From Hymenobacter sp. BT18 (GTDB lineage: Bacteria > Bacteroidota > Bacteroidia > Cytophagales > Hymenobacteraceae): a stretch of 64,000 nt of DNA. Below the pieces are notes generated by a model. That model worked only from the letters and a program-made list of their open reading frames with translations, was not told where the DNA came from and searched no databases. The position numbers and the translations under genes are program-made. Of this stretch, positions 41,333 to 49,761 are shown piece after piece. How positions within the stretch are numbered: position 1 is the first letter of the stretch; every line of letters starts with the position of its first letter. The stretch is taken from the NCBI RefSeq assembly GCF_012273015.1, contig NZ_CP050954.1:1116001-1180000 (forward strand), given 5' to 3'.

Positions 41333-42739
41333 TTACTTCTTGAGCACGAGGTAGCCGTAGGGCAGCAGGGAAACCGTGCTTTCCAACGTCCGGGAGCCGC
41401 CTTGCAGGGCATCGGTCCAGGTGGTGTTGGCTAGGGCTGCCGGCAGCGTGTACTGCACGGTTTGGTTGCGCACGTTCACCAGCACCAGCGCTTGTTCGTT
41501 GCCTTCGGTTTTGGTGAAGGCGCACACGTCGGCGCTGCTGTACGCGGTAGGCGTGCCGTGGCGCAGGGCGGCGCTGGCGGCGCGGGCGCGCAGCAGCTGC
41601 TTATAGGCCTTGGTCACGTCGGGGCGGGTGTCCCAGGTGACGTTCACCGACGTGAAGGGAAATGGAATAGCCGTGCTCATCCCCGATTCCTGGCCGTTGT
41701 AGATCATGGGCACTCCTTTGTAGTAGGACGCAATGACGAAGGCAGACATGGCCCCCGCATCCCCGCCAAACAGGGCCACGGGCGTGCCATCGGAGCCGTT
41801 CACGTCGTGGTTGGTGGTGTAGCGCACCACTTGCTGGGTGCCGGTGGCCTTCTGGTATTCCGTGGCGTTGAGCTGGTCAAACCGGGTGGCTGGCTGCCCC
41901 CGGCGGTATACGTCCCACAGGCCGCCGTAGAAGCTGAAGCCAAAGTTCATATCGAAGCCGACCGTGAAGTTATCGGCCCGGGTGCCCTCGGCCAGCAGCA
42001 GCAGCTTATGGGATTTAATGTTGCGCAGGGTATCCGTGGCTTGCTTCCAGAAGTCCACGGACTGGAAGTCGGCGTAGTCAAAGCGGTAGCCATCCACGTT
42101 GGCCTTGTACACCCACGATTTCATGGCCGCAATCATCTCCAGGCGCATGGGCTGGCTGGCGAAGTTGAGCTGGGCAACATCGTTGTAGGTGACGCCATTG
42201 TTGGAGGGGGATACAATGGTGCCCGCCGCATTCTGCAAATACCAGTCGGGGTGGGCCGTAATCCAGGCATGATCCCAGCTGGTGTGGTTGGCTACCCAGT
42301 CCAGCATCACGGCCAGACCACGGGCGTGGGCCGCGTCTACCAAAGTGCGCAGGTCGTCCAGGCTACCAAATTCCGGGTTCACGGCCGTGTAGTCGCGCAC
42401 GGCGTAGGGCGAGTTCACGCCCCGCAGCTGACCTATCGGATAAATCGGCATCAAATACACCACGTTTACTCCCAGGGCCTTGATGGAGTCCAGGCGGGCC
42501 GTGACGCCGGCAAAGTTCCCGGCCTGGCTGAAGGCGCGCATGTTCACCTGGTACAGCACGGCATCCTGGCGGTCGGGCACGGCCGCGAACGGGGTGCCGT
42601 ACTGGGTGGGCTTTTCCGTAGCGGGCGGCGGGTCAACGGGGGCCGGCGCTACGGGCGACTCGGGCTTACAGCCGGCCAGCAGGCTGGCCGCCGTCAGGCA
42701 GGCGAGGCTATACTTGAGCGCGGTGTTGAAAAAGGACAT
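41333..42739 (-). CDS. Lipoprotein alpha-amylase family GH13 (SusG-like)
   Basis: This 468-residue protein is probably an outer-membrane lipoprotein. The signal ends LTAASLLAGCKPES with the lipobox Cys. The GH13 barrel begins at YQVNMRAFS. Catalytic residues are the nucleophile Asp in DGYRFDYADF, the general acid Glu in LLLLAEGT, and the third Asp in YTTNHDVNGSDG. DWVANHTSWDH is the first conserved region. It hydrolyses alpha-1,4-glucans such as starch. A linker rich in Pro/Ala (about 27-45) separates the anchor from the enzyme. It is the last gene of the operon, with the GH97 gene upstream. It resembles the GH13 at 45056-46435. Confidence 0.9.
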   Translation of the reverse strand: MSFFNTALKYSLACLTAASLLAGCKPESPVAPAPVDPPPATEKPTQYGTPFAAVPDRQDAVLYQVNMRAFSQAGNFAGVTARLDSIKALGVNVVYLMPIYPIGQLRGVNSPYAVRDYTAVNPEFGSLDDLRTLVDAAHARGLAVMLDWVANHTSWDHAWITAHPDWYLQNAAGTIVSPSNNGVTYNDVAQLNFASQPMRLEMIAAMKSWVYKANVDGYRFDYADFQSVDFWKQATDTLRNIKSHKLLLLAEGTRADNFTVGFDMNFGFSFYGGLWDVYRRGQPATRFDQLNATEYQKATGTQQVVRYTTNHDVNGSDGTPVALFGGDAGAMSAFVIASYYKGVPMIYNGQESGMSTAIPFPFTSVNVTWDTRPDVTKAYKQLLRARAASAALRHGTPTAYSSADVCAFTKTEGNEQALVLVNVRNQTVQYTLPAALANTTWTDALQGGSRTLESTVSLLPYGYLVLKK

Positions 42740-42873
42740 ACGATACGAATGAGTTTGTGAAGACTTGGGAAAGGCGGCGGTCAGCTACCATCGGGCAACC
42801 TGCTGAACGCTTGGCTGGCGGCCGATAGTTCGTCGCTGAGCGTCATGCAGAGCGGAACCTGGAATGACGTTGA
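42740..42873. other. Spacer with degenerate palindrome between GH97 and GH13 genes
   Basis: This 134-base spacer holds GTCATGCAGAGCGGAACC at 42842-42859 followed by GGAATGACGTT, a shortened relative of the family B palindrome ends. No gene or T-rich terminator is seen. Confidence 0.5.
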
Positions 42874-44988
42874 TCAACGGCTGACAGGTTTGATGCTCAC
42901 AGCCGCACCACCCCCGGCCGCCAACTGCAGCTTCAGGGTCGACTTGCTGTCCACTTTCTGCTTGCGGATCTGGTAGCTCATGGGATTTTTGTCCCAGCTG
43001 GCATCTTTCCCGTCGGCGTAGATGGTCGCCTCGTAGCGCTGGCCGGGCGTCAGGAAATCCAGCTTCAGGGTTTGGGCGCGGGCGTTTTCGTCGGTGATAG
43101 CGCCTACGTACCACTCTTCCTTACCCTTGGCTTTGCGGGCCGTGGTGATATAGTCGCCGGGCTCGGCGGCCAGGATGCGCGTATCGTCCCAGTCGACGGC
43201 TACGTCTTTGATGAACTGGAAGGCATCGGGGCGCTTTTCGTAGGCTTCGGGCAGGTCGGCGGCCATCTGCAGGGGCGAGTACAGGGTTACGTACAAGGCC
43301 AGCTGCTTGGCCAGGGTGGTGTGCACCTGGCGGCCTTTGTTCTGGGCGGGGTTCCAGTCTTCCAGCTTGATCTGAAAAATGCCGGGCGTGTAGTCCATGG
43401 GGCCGCCCATGAGGCGGGTAAACGGCAGGATGGTTTCGTGCTCGGGCGGGTTGCCGGTGCTCCAGGCGTTAAACTCGTTGCCTCGGGCGGCTTCCGAAGC
43501 CAGCCAGTTGGGGTAGGTGCGGTGCAAGCCCGTGGGGCGCACCGACTCGTGCATGTCTACCATAATCTGCCGCTGGGCCATGTTCTCGGCAGTGCGGTTG
43601 AAGTGGTTGACCATCCACTGCCCGTCGTGGTGCTCCCCGCGCGGAATGATGCGGCCCACGTAGCCGGTTTTCACCGCGTCGTAGCCGTGCTCCTTCATAA
43701 AGCGCAGGGCCTGGTCCTGGCGCCGCTCGTAGTTGGTCACGGAGCCCGAGGTTTCGTGGTGCATGATGAGCTTCACGCCCTTGCCGGCGGCGTACTGCTG
43801 CAGCTCCGCCACGTTGAAATCGGGATAGGGCGTCACGAAGTCGAATACTTCTTCCTTCCAGTTGTTGGCCCAGTCTTCCCAGCCCACGTTCCAGCCTTCC
43901 ACCAATACGCCTTCAATACCATTTTTGGCGGCAAAGTCGATGTAGCGCTTCACGTTGGCGGTGTTGGCGCCGTGGCGGCCGTTGGGCTTCAGCGCGTTCC
44001 AGTCGGTGGAGGCCAGCTTGAGGTTGCCGGTATCGGAGTAGTTCCAGCTGGCCTTGTTCACGTGCATCTCCCACCACACGCCCACAAACTTCTGGGGCTT
44101 AATCCAGCTGGTTTCGGCGAGCGTGGTAGGCTCGTTCAAATTCAGAATGAGCTTGGAGGCCAGCACGGCGGGGGCATTGTCGGCCACTACCACGGTGCGC
44201 CAGGGCGTGTGCTCGGGCGCCTGCAGGTAAGCCGCCGCCCCAGTGGCCGAGGGCACCAACTGGCTGGTGAGGCCGAAGGTTTTGGTGTCCACGTTCAGCA
44301 TCAGGGCCGGGTAGTTCACCAGCGCGGCCTCGTGGATGTTCACGTACAGCCCGTCGTCGGACTTGAGCATGAGCGGAGTCTGCACCCGGTTCGGCGCCGA
44401 TTTTTCCTGAATCGGGGTAATGTCCGCGCTGTTGACTTCGCTTAGCTTCGAGGTCGTATAGGTGTATTCGTTGGAGTCGTAGTCCCCGGGAATCCAGAAC
44501 GCCTTGTGGTTGCCGGTTAGGTTGAACTCCGTTTTCTCTCCCTGCACCGTGAAATAGGTGAGGTCTTTTTGCCGGGGTACTTCGTAGCGGAAGCCCACGC
44601 CGTCGGCAAATACGCGGAAGACGATATCCAGCTGCCGGCCGGGGGCCTGGGCCTGCCGCAGGTGCACCGTGAGCTGCTGGTAGTGGTTGCGGATGCTTTT
44701 CACCTCGCCCCACACGGGCTGCCAGGTCTCATCTGCGTCCTTTACCTCACTGCCGATGAGCTGCAGCTGACCATCGAAGCCCGGCGTGCCGGCCAGCTCC
44801 AGGCCCAGGCGGGAAGGCGTAATCACGGCCCGTTGTCCGTAGGAAACCGTGTACGTGGGCTGCCCCGCGGGGCTGAGCGCAAAGGTTAAACTCACCTTAT
44901 CGAGGCGGGCCGTGAGTGGGGCAGCCGTAGGTTGAGCGGCCCCCCGGAGGCCGGCCGTAAGCAAACAAAGAAGCAGTACTTTTCGCAT
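42874..44988 (-). CDS. Glycoside hydrolase family 97 alpha-glucosidase (SusB-like)
   Basis: This 704-residue periplasmic enzyme has the signal peptide VLLLCLLTAGLRGAAQ. An N-terminal beta-sandwich (to about 280) precedes a TIM barrel (VGVWWEMHVNKASWNYSD onward) and a C-terminal beta domain. The three glutamates of the inverting GH97 subgroup are visible in IMHHETSGS, MVDMHESVRPTGLHRTYPN and NPPEHETILPFTRL, matching the SusB arrangement. It releases glucose from maltooligosaccharides. It lies between two GH13 genes, 67 bases downstream of the periplasmic GH13. Confidence 0.94.
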   Translation of the reverse strand: MRKVLLLCLLTAGLRGAAQPTAAPLTARLDKVSLTFALSPAGQPTYTVSYGQRAVITPSRLGLELAGTPGFDGQLQLIGSEVKDADETWQPVWGEVKSIRNHYQQLTVHLRQAQAPGRQLDIVFRVFADGVGFRYEVPRQKDLTYFTVQGEKTEFNLTGNHKAFWIPGDYDSNEYTYTTSKLSEVNSADITPIQEKSAPNRVQTPLMLKSDDGLYVNIHEAALVNYPALMLNVDTKTFGLTSQLVPSATGAAAYLQAPEHTPWRTVVVADNAPAVLASKLILNLNEPTTLAETSWIKPQKFVGVWWEMHVNKASWNYSDTGNLKLASTDWNALKPNGRHGANTANVKRYIDFAAKNGIEGVLVEGWNVGWEDWANNWKEEVFDFVTPYPDFNVAELQQYAAGKGVKLIMHHETSGSVTNYERRQDQALRFMKEHGYDAVKTGYVGRIIPRGEHHDGQWMVNHFNRTAENMAQRQIMVDMHESVRPTGLHRTYPNWLASEAARGNEFNAWSTGNPPEHETILPFTRLMGGPMDYTPGIFQIKLEDWNPAQNKGRQVHTTLAKQLALYVTLYSPLQMAADLPEAYEKRPDAFQFIKDVAVDWDDTRILAAEPGDYITTARKAKGKEEWYVGAITDENARAQTLKLDFLTPGQRYEATIYADGKDASWDKNPMSYQIRKQKVDSKSTLKLQLAAGGGAAVSIKPVSR

Positions 44989-45055
44989 GATCTAAACAAG
45001 AATTCCGACCGCGTGAGTTGTGTAAAGCCCACCCACGCCCGGAATATCGGACAAA

Positions 45056-46435
45056 CTATTTGTGCAGCACCAGATACTGATACGGCGCCAGGGTAAGGGA
45101 GCGGGCTGCGTCGGCGGGCTGCCCACTAAAGGCGTGGCGCCAGCCGGCACCGGCCAAACTGGCGGGAATGGAGAAGAGTTTCGGAGAGCTGCGCAGGTTG
45201 ACCAGCACCAGCACCTGCTCCTTACCCGCCGTTCTGGTGAAGGCGCACACGTCGTCGGTGCTGTAGGAGGTTAGCTCGCCGCGGCGCAGGGCCTTGCTGC
45301 CGTTGCGGAATTTGATGAGGCGCTTGTACTCGGCCGTCAGCGCGGGGTTGGGCGTCCAGTCGATGGGCTGGCGCGCGCCCATGAACGGCACCCGCTGGCC
45401 GTAGCCCACTTCCTGCCCGTTGTAAATCATGGGCACGGCCTGCATGTAGGCTGCCGTCACGAAGGCCGCCATTGCCCCTTGAAGGCCGCCAAAAAACTCC
45501 TGCGGGGTGCCTTCCCAGGCGTTCAGGTCGTGGTTGGACACGTAGCGCACCATGCGCGCCGCGGGCGGGGCGTTGCGGTACACGGCCGCGTTCAGGGAGT
45601 CGAGCAGCTTCACGCTTTTGCCCTGGGCAAAGATTTCATGCTTTAGCACATTGATAAAGCCAAAGTCGTAGCACAGCGGGAAGCCGGCCCGGAAGAAGTG
45701 TTTTTTCTTGTCGCCCTCGGCCAGCAGCAGCACCTTGCGCCCCCGGATGGAGGTGAGGCTCTGGCTGGCTTCCTGGAAAAACTCGAACGTGGGCCCATCG
45801 GCGTAATCAAACCGGAAACCGTCGACGTTGGCCTGGAACACCCAGTAGCGCATGGCCTGAATCATGGCGGAGCGCAATTGGGCGTTCTGGAAGTCCAGCT
45901 GAACAATGTCCTTCCACTCGGGAATGGGGTTGACGAGGTTGCCCGCGTCATCGTGCACGTACCAGTCGGGGTGCTGCTGGGTCCAGGCGTGGTCCCAGCT
46001 GGTGTGGTTGCCCACCCAGTCCAGCATCACGGCCAAGCCGCGGGCGTGGGCGGCGTCTATCAGCATGCGCAAATCCGTGAGCGTCCCAAACTCAGGATTC
46101 ACGCTGGTGTAGTCGCGCACGGCGAAGGGCGAGTCCACGGCCTTGAGCTTCCCAATCGGGAAAATGGGCATCAGATACACCACGTTTACACCCAGGGCCT
46201 TAACCGAATCAAGCCGGGCCGTGACGCTTTGAAAGTCGCCCGCCCGGCTGAACCCGCGCATGTTTACCTGGTAGATAGTGGCGTCCGGACTGTCGGGCAC
46301 GCCCCGAAAGGGCTTGCCGTACGGGGCCGGGTCGTGGTAGACGGCCGGGGGGCCGGCTTTTTGCGCCAGCCCCGGTTGGGCGCCCGCCAGCAGCGGCAGT
46401 GCCAAAAGACAGGCCGCGAGTAAGGTATTTTGCAT
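45056..46435 (-). CDS. Periplasmic alpha-amylase family GH13 (SusA-like)
   Basis: This 459-residue protein has a cleavable signal peptide (LLAACLLALPLLAGAQPG) and no lipobox Cys, unlike its paralogue at 41333. GH13 regions are DWVGNHTSWDH, DGFRFDYADG (nucleophile Asp), VLLLAEGD (acid Glu) and YVSNHDLNAWEG (third Asp). It probably cleaves imported maltooligosaccharides or pullulan fragments in the periplasm. The ATG at 46435 is preferred over a TTG three codons upstream. Confidence 0.9.
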   Translation of the reverse strand: MQNTLLAACLLALPLLAGAQPGLAQKAGPPAVYHDPAPYGKPFRGVPDSPDATIYQVNMRGFSRAGDFQSVTARLDSVKALGVNVVYLMPIFPIGKLKAVDSPFAVRDYTSVNPEFGTLTDLRMLIDAAHARGLAVMLDWVGNHTSWDHAWTQQHPDWYVHDDAGNLVNPIPEWKDIVQLDFQNAQLRSAMIQAMRYWVFQANVDGFRFDYADGPTFEFFQEASQSLTSIRGRKVLLLAEGDKKKHFFRAGFPLCYDFGFINVLKHEIFAQGKSVKLLDSLNAAVYRNAPPAARMVRYVSNHDLNAWEGTPQEFFGGLQGAMAAFVTAAYMQAVPMIYNGQEVGYGQRVPFMGARQPIDWTPNPALTAEYKRLIKFRNGSKALRRGELTSYSTDDVCAFTRTAGKEQVLVLVNLRSSPKLFSIPASLAGAGWRHAFSGQPADAARSLTLAPYQYLVLHK

Positions 46436-46537
46436 GGTGAACAACTCAATACCAGCCCGGCAGCCCTATTGCTACCTGACTGGCGAAACGTTATTTGGTT
46501 GGTAGCAGCCAGCGGGCGGGCGGCAGACCTTCCCAAG

Positions 46538-46568
46538 GGGCCGGAAACATTCCCCAAGTTTCCGGCCC
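46538..46568 (-). other. Perfect 11-bp hairpin between the T9SS protein and GH13 genes
   Basis: GGGCCGGAAAC (46538-46548) pairs with GTTTCCGGCCC (46558-46568) around a 9-nt loop, 19 bases past the stop of the upstream gene (46587). There is no T run, so it may stabilize or process the mRNA rather than terminate it. Confidence 0.65.
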
Positions 46569-46586
46569 GGGAAAAGTATAGCCGCA

Positions 46587-47750
46587 CTAGCGGGTTACGG
46601 CCAGGCGGCGGGTCGCTATTTTTTCCCCTACCTGGACCTTCACCAGGTATGCACCCACCGCCAGGTCGCCCGTGGCTACACTCAGTTCGTGGAAGCCGGC
46701 CGACTGGCGGGCTGCCAGCAGGGTCCGCACCTCGCGGCCCAGCAAATCCGTCACGCGCACCGATACAGCTTGCGCCTTATCAAGCACCCGGTAGGCAATA
46801 GTTGATTTTCCCTGCGCAGGGTTCGGAAACACGCTCATGGCCACCACCGCTTCTTCGGCCTTGCGGCTGCTGGTCACCACCAGGTTAAGGGCTGCCGCCT
46901 GGGTGCCGGCCAGGGCCGTAAAGTCGGGGCTGAAGCCGAGGTTGTTGTTGCCATTGCCGGGAATTTCCGGAATTACATCCGACGACCAGTAGCCGTCCCC
47001 GCTCACGTAAGCGGCCATAGCGTGCACTACCGAAGCCCCCGAGGGCAGGCCCAGGGCGGCATTGTCGAACTCATATTCGAGTCCATAGGAACCCGCGCCC
47101 CCTTCGGTGGCATTGCCGGGGTTGCTGGTAATGTCGCCGGTGGGCGTGGTCGGGGCCAGATAGGCTACCCGGGTGCCCGCAAACAGGCTGTAAGCACCAG
47201 TCGTGGCCGAGGCCGGCAACGTGTTGGCCGAGCCGCCGGGGTTGACGGGTGCGCTCAGCCCGTCGCCCAGGGACTTGGCCATGCCCGTGGTGGCCGTGTA
47301 GATGGCGGCCTGCACGTCGTTGGTGCCGGTGGCGGCAATGGCCACGTCGGTTTCCATCTCCATTTTGGTGCCGCCAATGCCCCCGCCCGCGAAGGTGCCA
47401 AATACTGTGGTCGTGCCCGCAATAGCCGGTAGGGCCGTGCCCACGGGCACCCCGGTTCGGTTCGGCAAATCCAGGTAGAGCTGAAAGTTATTGCCACTGG
47501 CTTCCAGGGTGCCGGCCAGCCCGATGTAGAGCTTGGTGGCAGTGTTAGCCCCGTACATGCGCAGCAGGCCCGCATTGCCGAAGCCGGCCCCAGCAACGTG
47601 CGGCGTAGTAAAGGCCCCCAGGGACGTGTATTTGCCGCCGGTGGCTCCTATTTCGTTGGCGTTGATGATGCCATCCAACGTAATCTGGGCCTGGGCGCTG
47701 GTGGCGCCAGCCAGGGTGCTAATCAATGCCAAGGTAAGTGTTTTTTTCAT
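46587..47750 (-). CDS. Type IX secretion-sorted protein in the SusE/F position
   Basis: This 387-residue exported protein has a signal peptide (TLALISTLAGATSAQAQ). The main body (about 22-290) is Gly/Thr/Ala-rich and begins ITLDGIINANEIG, similar to CBM9/DOMON-like sugar-binding openings, then KLYIGLAG and FQLYLDLP. The last 85 residues form a T9SS C-terminal sorting domain: VFPNPAQGKSTIAYRVLD, VTDLLGREVRTLL and AYLVKVQVGEKIATRRLAV. It sits between susD and the GH13/GH97 genes, so surface binding of alpha-glucan is a reasonable guess. The longer upstream frame has no signal peptide and is rejected. Confidence 0.8.
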   Translation of the reverse strand: MKKTLTLALISTLAGATSAQAQITLDGIINANEIGATGGKYTSLGAFTTPHVAGAGFGNAGLLRMYGANTATKLYIGLAGTLEASGNNFQLYLDLPNRTGVPVGTALPAIAGTTTVFGTFAGGGIGGTKMEMETDVAIAATGTNDVQAAIYTATTGMAKSLGDGLSAPVNPGGSANTLPASATTGAYSLFAGTRVAYLAPTTPTGDITSNPGNATEGGAGSYGLEYEFDNAALGLPSGASVVHAMAAYVSGDGYWSSDVIPEIPGNGNNNLGFSPDFTALAGTQAAALNLVVTSSRKAEEAVVAMSVFPNPAQGKSTIAYRVLDKAQAVSVRVTDLLGREVRTLLAARQSAGFHELSVATGDLAVGAYLVKVQVGEKIATRRLAVTR

Positions 47751-47914
47751 GACGAAGGAGCGGGTGAGAAGAAAGGATAGGTGAGTGAGTGCCGCGGGCC
47801 GCGGAGCAGGCAAGGACCCTCCCCCACCGGCGCTGGGCCCAAGTGTGTCGGCCGCCATCAGGAGTATTCCGGCAACCAGCAACGGCCCAGGGCAGCCCGG
47901 TAAGTGGGGCCACC

Positions 47915-48003
47915 GGGCCCTGACGCAAGAGCAGCGCCAGGGCCCATGCCGCATTAGTAACCTGGCTGGTTGCCCACTGCCGGGCCAGGGCGGCCCGGTG
48001 GGC
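47915..48003 (-). other. GC-rich hairpins downstream of susD
   Basis: Two hairpins lie in the 256-base gap after susD: 47972-48003 (core CCGGGCC at 47980-47986 with GGCCCGG at 47992-47998), starting a few bases past the stop, and GGGCCCTG/CAGGGCCC at 47915-47922 and 47938-47945. Neither has a T run. They could lower downstream expression relative to susCD. Confidence 0.6.
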
Positions 48004-48006
48004 TGT

Positions 48007-49641
48007 TTAATTGTAGCCGTCGTTCTGCTTGAGCGTTGGGTTGGCTACCAGGTCGGTAGAAGGCAGCGGGTAGAGGTTGCGGTAGGCGGGCACATCGTGG
48101 CCCTGCTTGTCGTCGCCCGAGCCGGCGTAGCCTTTGAAGGGCCAGTTGTAGCCGGTTGTGAACTTGCCGAAGCGCACGAGGTCGGTGCGGCGGGTAGCCT
48201 CCCAGTACAGCTCGCGGCCGCGCTCTTCCAGAATAAAGTCGGGGGCCGTGAGCTGGGCCAGGGTGATCCGGCCGTTGGTATTGCCGTAGGCCCGGTCGCG
48301 CAGGGCATTCACGTAGTCCAGAGCCTGGGCCTGGGTCCCGCCCTGGCCGCCGCGCAGCACGGCTTCGGCGTACATCAGGTACACGTCGCCAAGGCGAAGC
48401 AAGGGGAAGTCGGTGTCCACGAAGATGAGCTGTGGGTCGTTGCCGTTGGCTCCGGTGGAGGTCTTGTTCCGCCACTTCGTCACGCCGTAGCCCTCCGTGA
48501 AGATAGTCAGGTCGTTGATTTCCAGCGTCTGGCCCGAGGTAAAGAACATGGCGCGGGTATCGAAGTCACTGCCGGTGGCGGGAAACAGCAGCGGCAGGTT
48601 TTTGCGGGTGCGGTTGCCGGCCCAGCCGCTGTTAATGCCAAAGCCGCTGGTGAGCATCTGGCCGCCTACGGCCGCGTGGGTCAGGTAGGTAGTGCCACCG
48701 TAGCCCTGCGAGGCCACCCCGTCGCTGGTGAGGGGAAAAATGATTTCCGAGGCGGACGTCACGTTGTTGTCGGCCAGAAAGAGTAGCCGGTACTCGGGGG
48801 CCAGTGCGTAGTTAGCCTTCAGGATGTTATTGCAGTACGTGAGGCAGTCGGTATAGCGCGCAGTGCCGGTATACACCTGGGCATTCAGGTAGAGCTTGGC
48901 CAGCAGGGCCCAGGCAGCACCCTGGTCGGCGCGGCCGTAGGGGGCCGTGTGGGCGGGCAGCAGCGCGGTTTCAATAGCTTTCAGCTCAGACTCCACGTAG
49001 GCAAACAGCGCTGCGCGGGTGGTTTGCTTGGGCAGGTTCTTGCTGGGCGCGTCGGCCTCGGTCACGAAGGGCACGTTGCCGTACAGGTCGATGGCGTGGT
49101 AGTAAGCCAGGGCGCGCAGGAAGCGGGCTTCGGCCCGGTAACGGCGCGCATTTTCGGCATCGAGGCCCACAATGCCGCGGCGGCTGAGCTTGTCGTCGCT
49201 GGTTTCGCGGATAAACTCGTTGCACAGCGCCACTTCGTAGAAAATCCGGGTGTAGCTGTTGTTGATCAGGTCGTTGCTGCTGGTCCAGCTGGTGGTATTC
49301 AGCTCCTGGAGCGGGGGGCTGTTCCAAGCCACCACGGCCTGGTCGGCTACCAACTCCTGCAGGTACCAGTAGGCGCGCAGGTACGAGGTTTCGCCCTCAT
49401 CCTTGCCCTGGCCGGCAAATACGTCGGGGCTGCCGGGGTTGCCCGATAGGTTGAAGCCGGCGTAGCACTTGGCCAGCACCTGCAGGTGGTTGGCCGGGTC
49501 CTTGTACACCGACTCGGTGTTCAGGTCGTAGAACGGCTCCCGGTCGAGGTCTTTATTGCAGGCCGTGAGGCCCCCGGTGAGTAGCGCGGCGGCCGCGGCC
49601 AGGGTGAAGGCGTTGCGGCGCAGAATGCGATGGAAGTTCAT
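48007..49641 (-). CDS. SusD/RagB family starch-binding lipoprotein
   Basis: This 544-residue surface lipoprotein has a signal (AFTLAAAAALLTGGLTACNKD) ending in a lipobox Cys. The SusD N-terminus (REPFYDLNTESVYKDPANHL) and helical TPR-like body (AENARRYRAEARFLRALAYYHAIDLYGN) are typical. The C-terminal region has the usual RILEERGRELYWEATRRTDLVRFG-like segment. With SusC it captures oligosaccharides at the cell surface. The ATG at 49641 (MNFHRILRR) is chosen because the longer frame adds a non-signal-like extension. It lies 120 bases downstream of susC. Confidence 0.95.
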   Translation of the reverse strand: MNFHRILRRNAFTLAAAAALLTGGLTACNKDLDREPFYDLNTESVYKDPANHLQVLAKCYAGFNLSGNPGSPDVFAGQGKDEGETSYLRAYWYLQELVADQAVVAWNSPPLQELNTTSWTSSNDLINNSYTRIFYEVALCNEFIRETSDDKLSRRGIVGLDAENARRYRAEARFLRALAYYHAIDLYGNVPFVTEADAPSKNLPKQTTRAALFAYVESELKAIETALLPAHTAPYGRADQGAAWALLAKLYLNAQVYTGTARYTDCLTYCNNILKANYALAPEYRLLFLADNNVTSASEIIFPLTSDGVASQGYGGTTYLTHAAVGGQMLTSGFGINSGWAGNRTRKNLPLLFPATGSDFDTRAMFFTSGQTLEINDLTIFTEGYGVTKWRNKTSTGANGNDPQLIFVDTDFPLLRLGDVYLMYAEAVLRGGQGGTQAQALDYVNALRDRAYGNTNGRITLAQLTAPDFILEERGRELYWEATRRTDLVRFGKFTTGYNWPFKGYAGSGDDKQGHDVPAYRNLYPLPSTDLVANPTLKQNDGYN

Positions 49642-49761
49642 GAAAAGGCGATGAGTAAATGAGCGAAGGGGTGCATGAGTGAATGGTAGAATACCGGCAG
49701 CAGTGATGGAGGACTCGTGGGTCATTCACTCCTACCGTTATCTGCCCATTCGTTCATTGGC

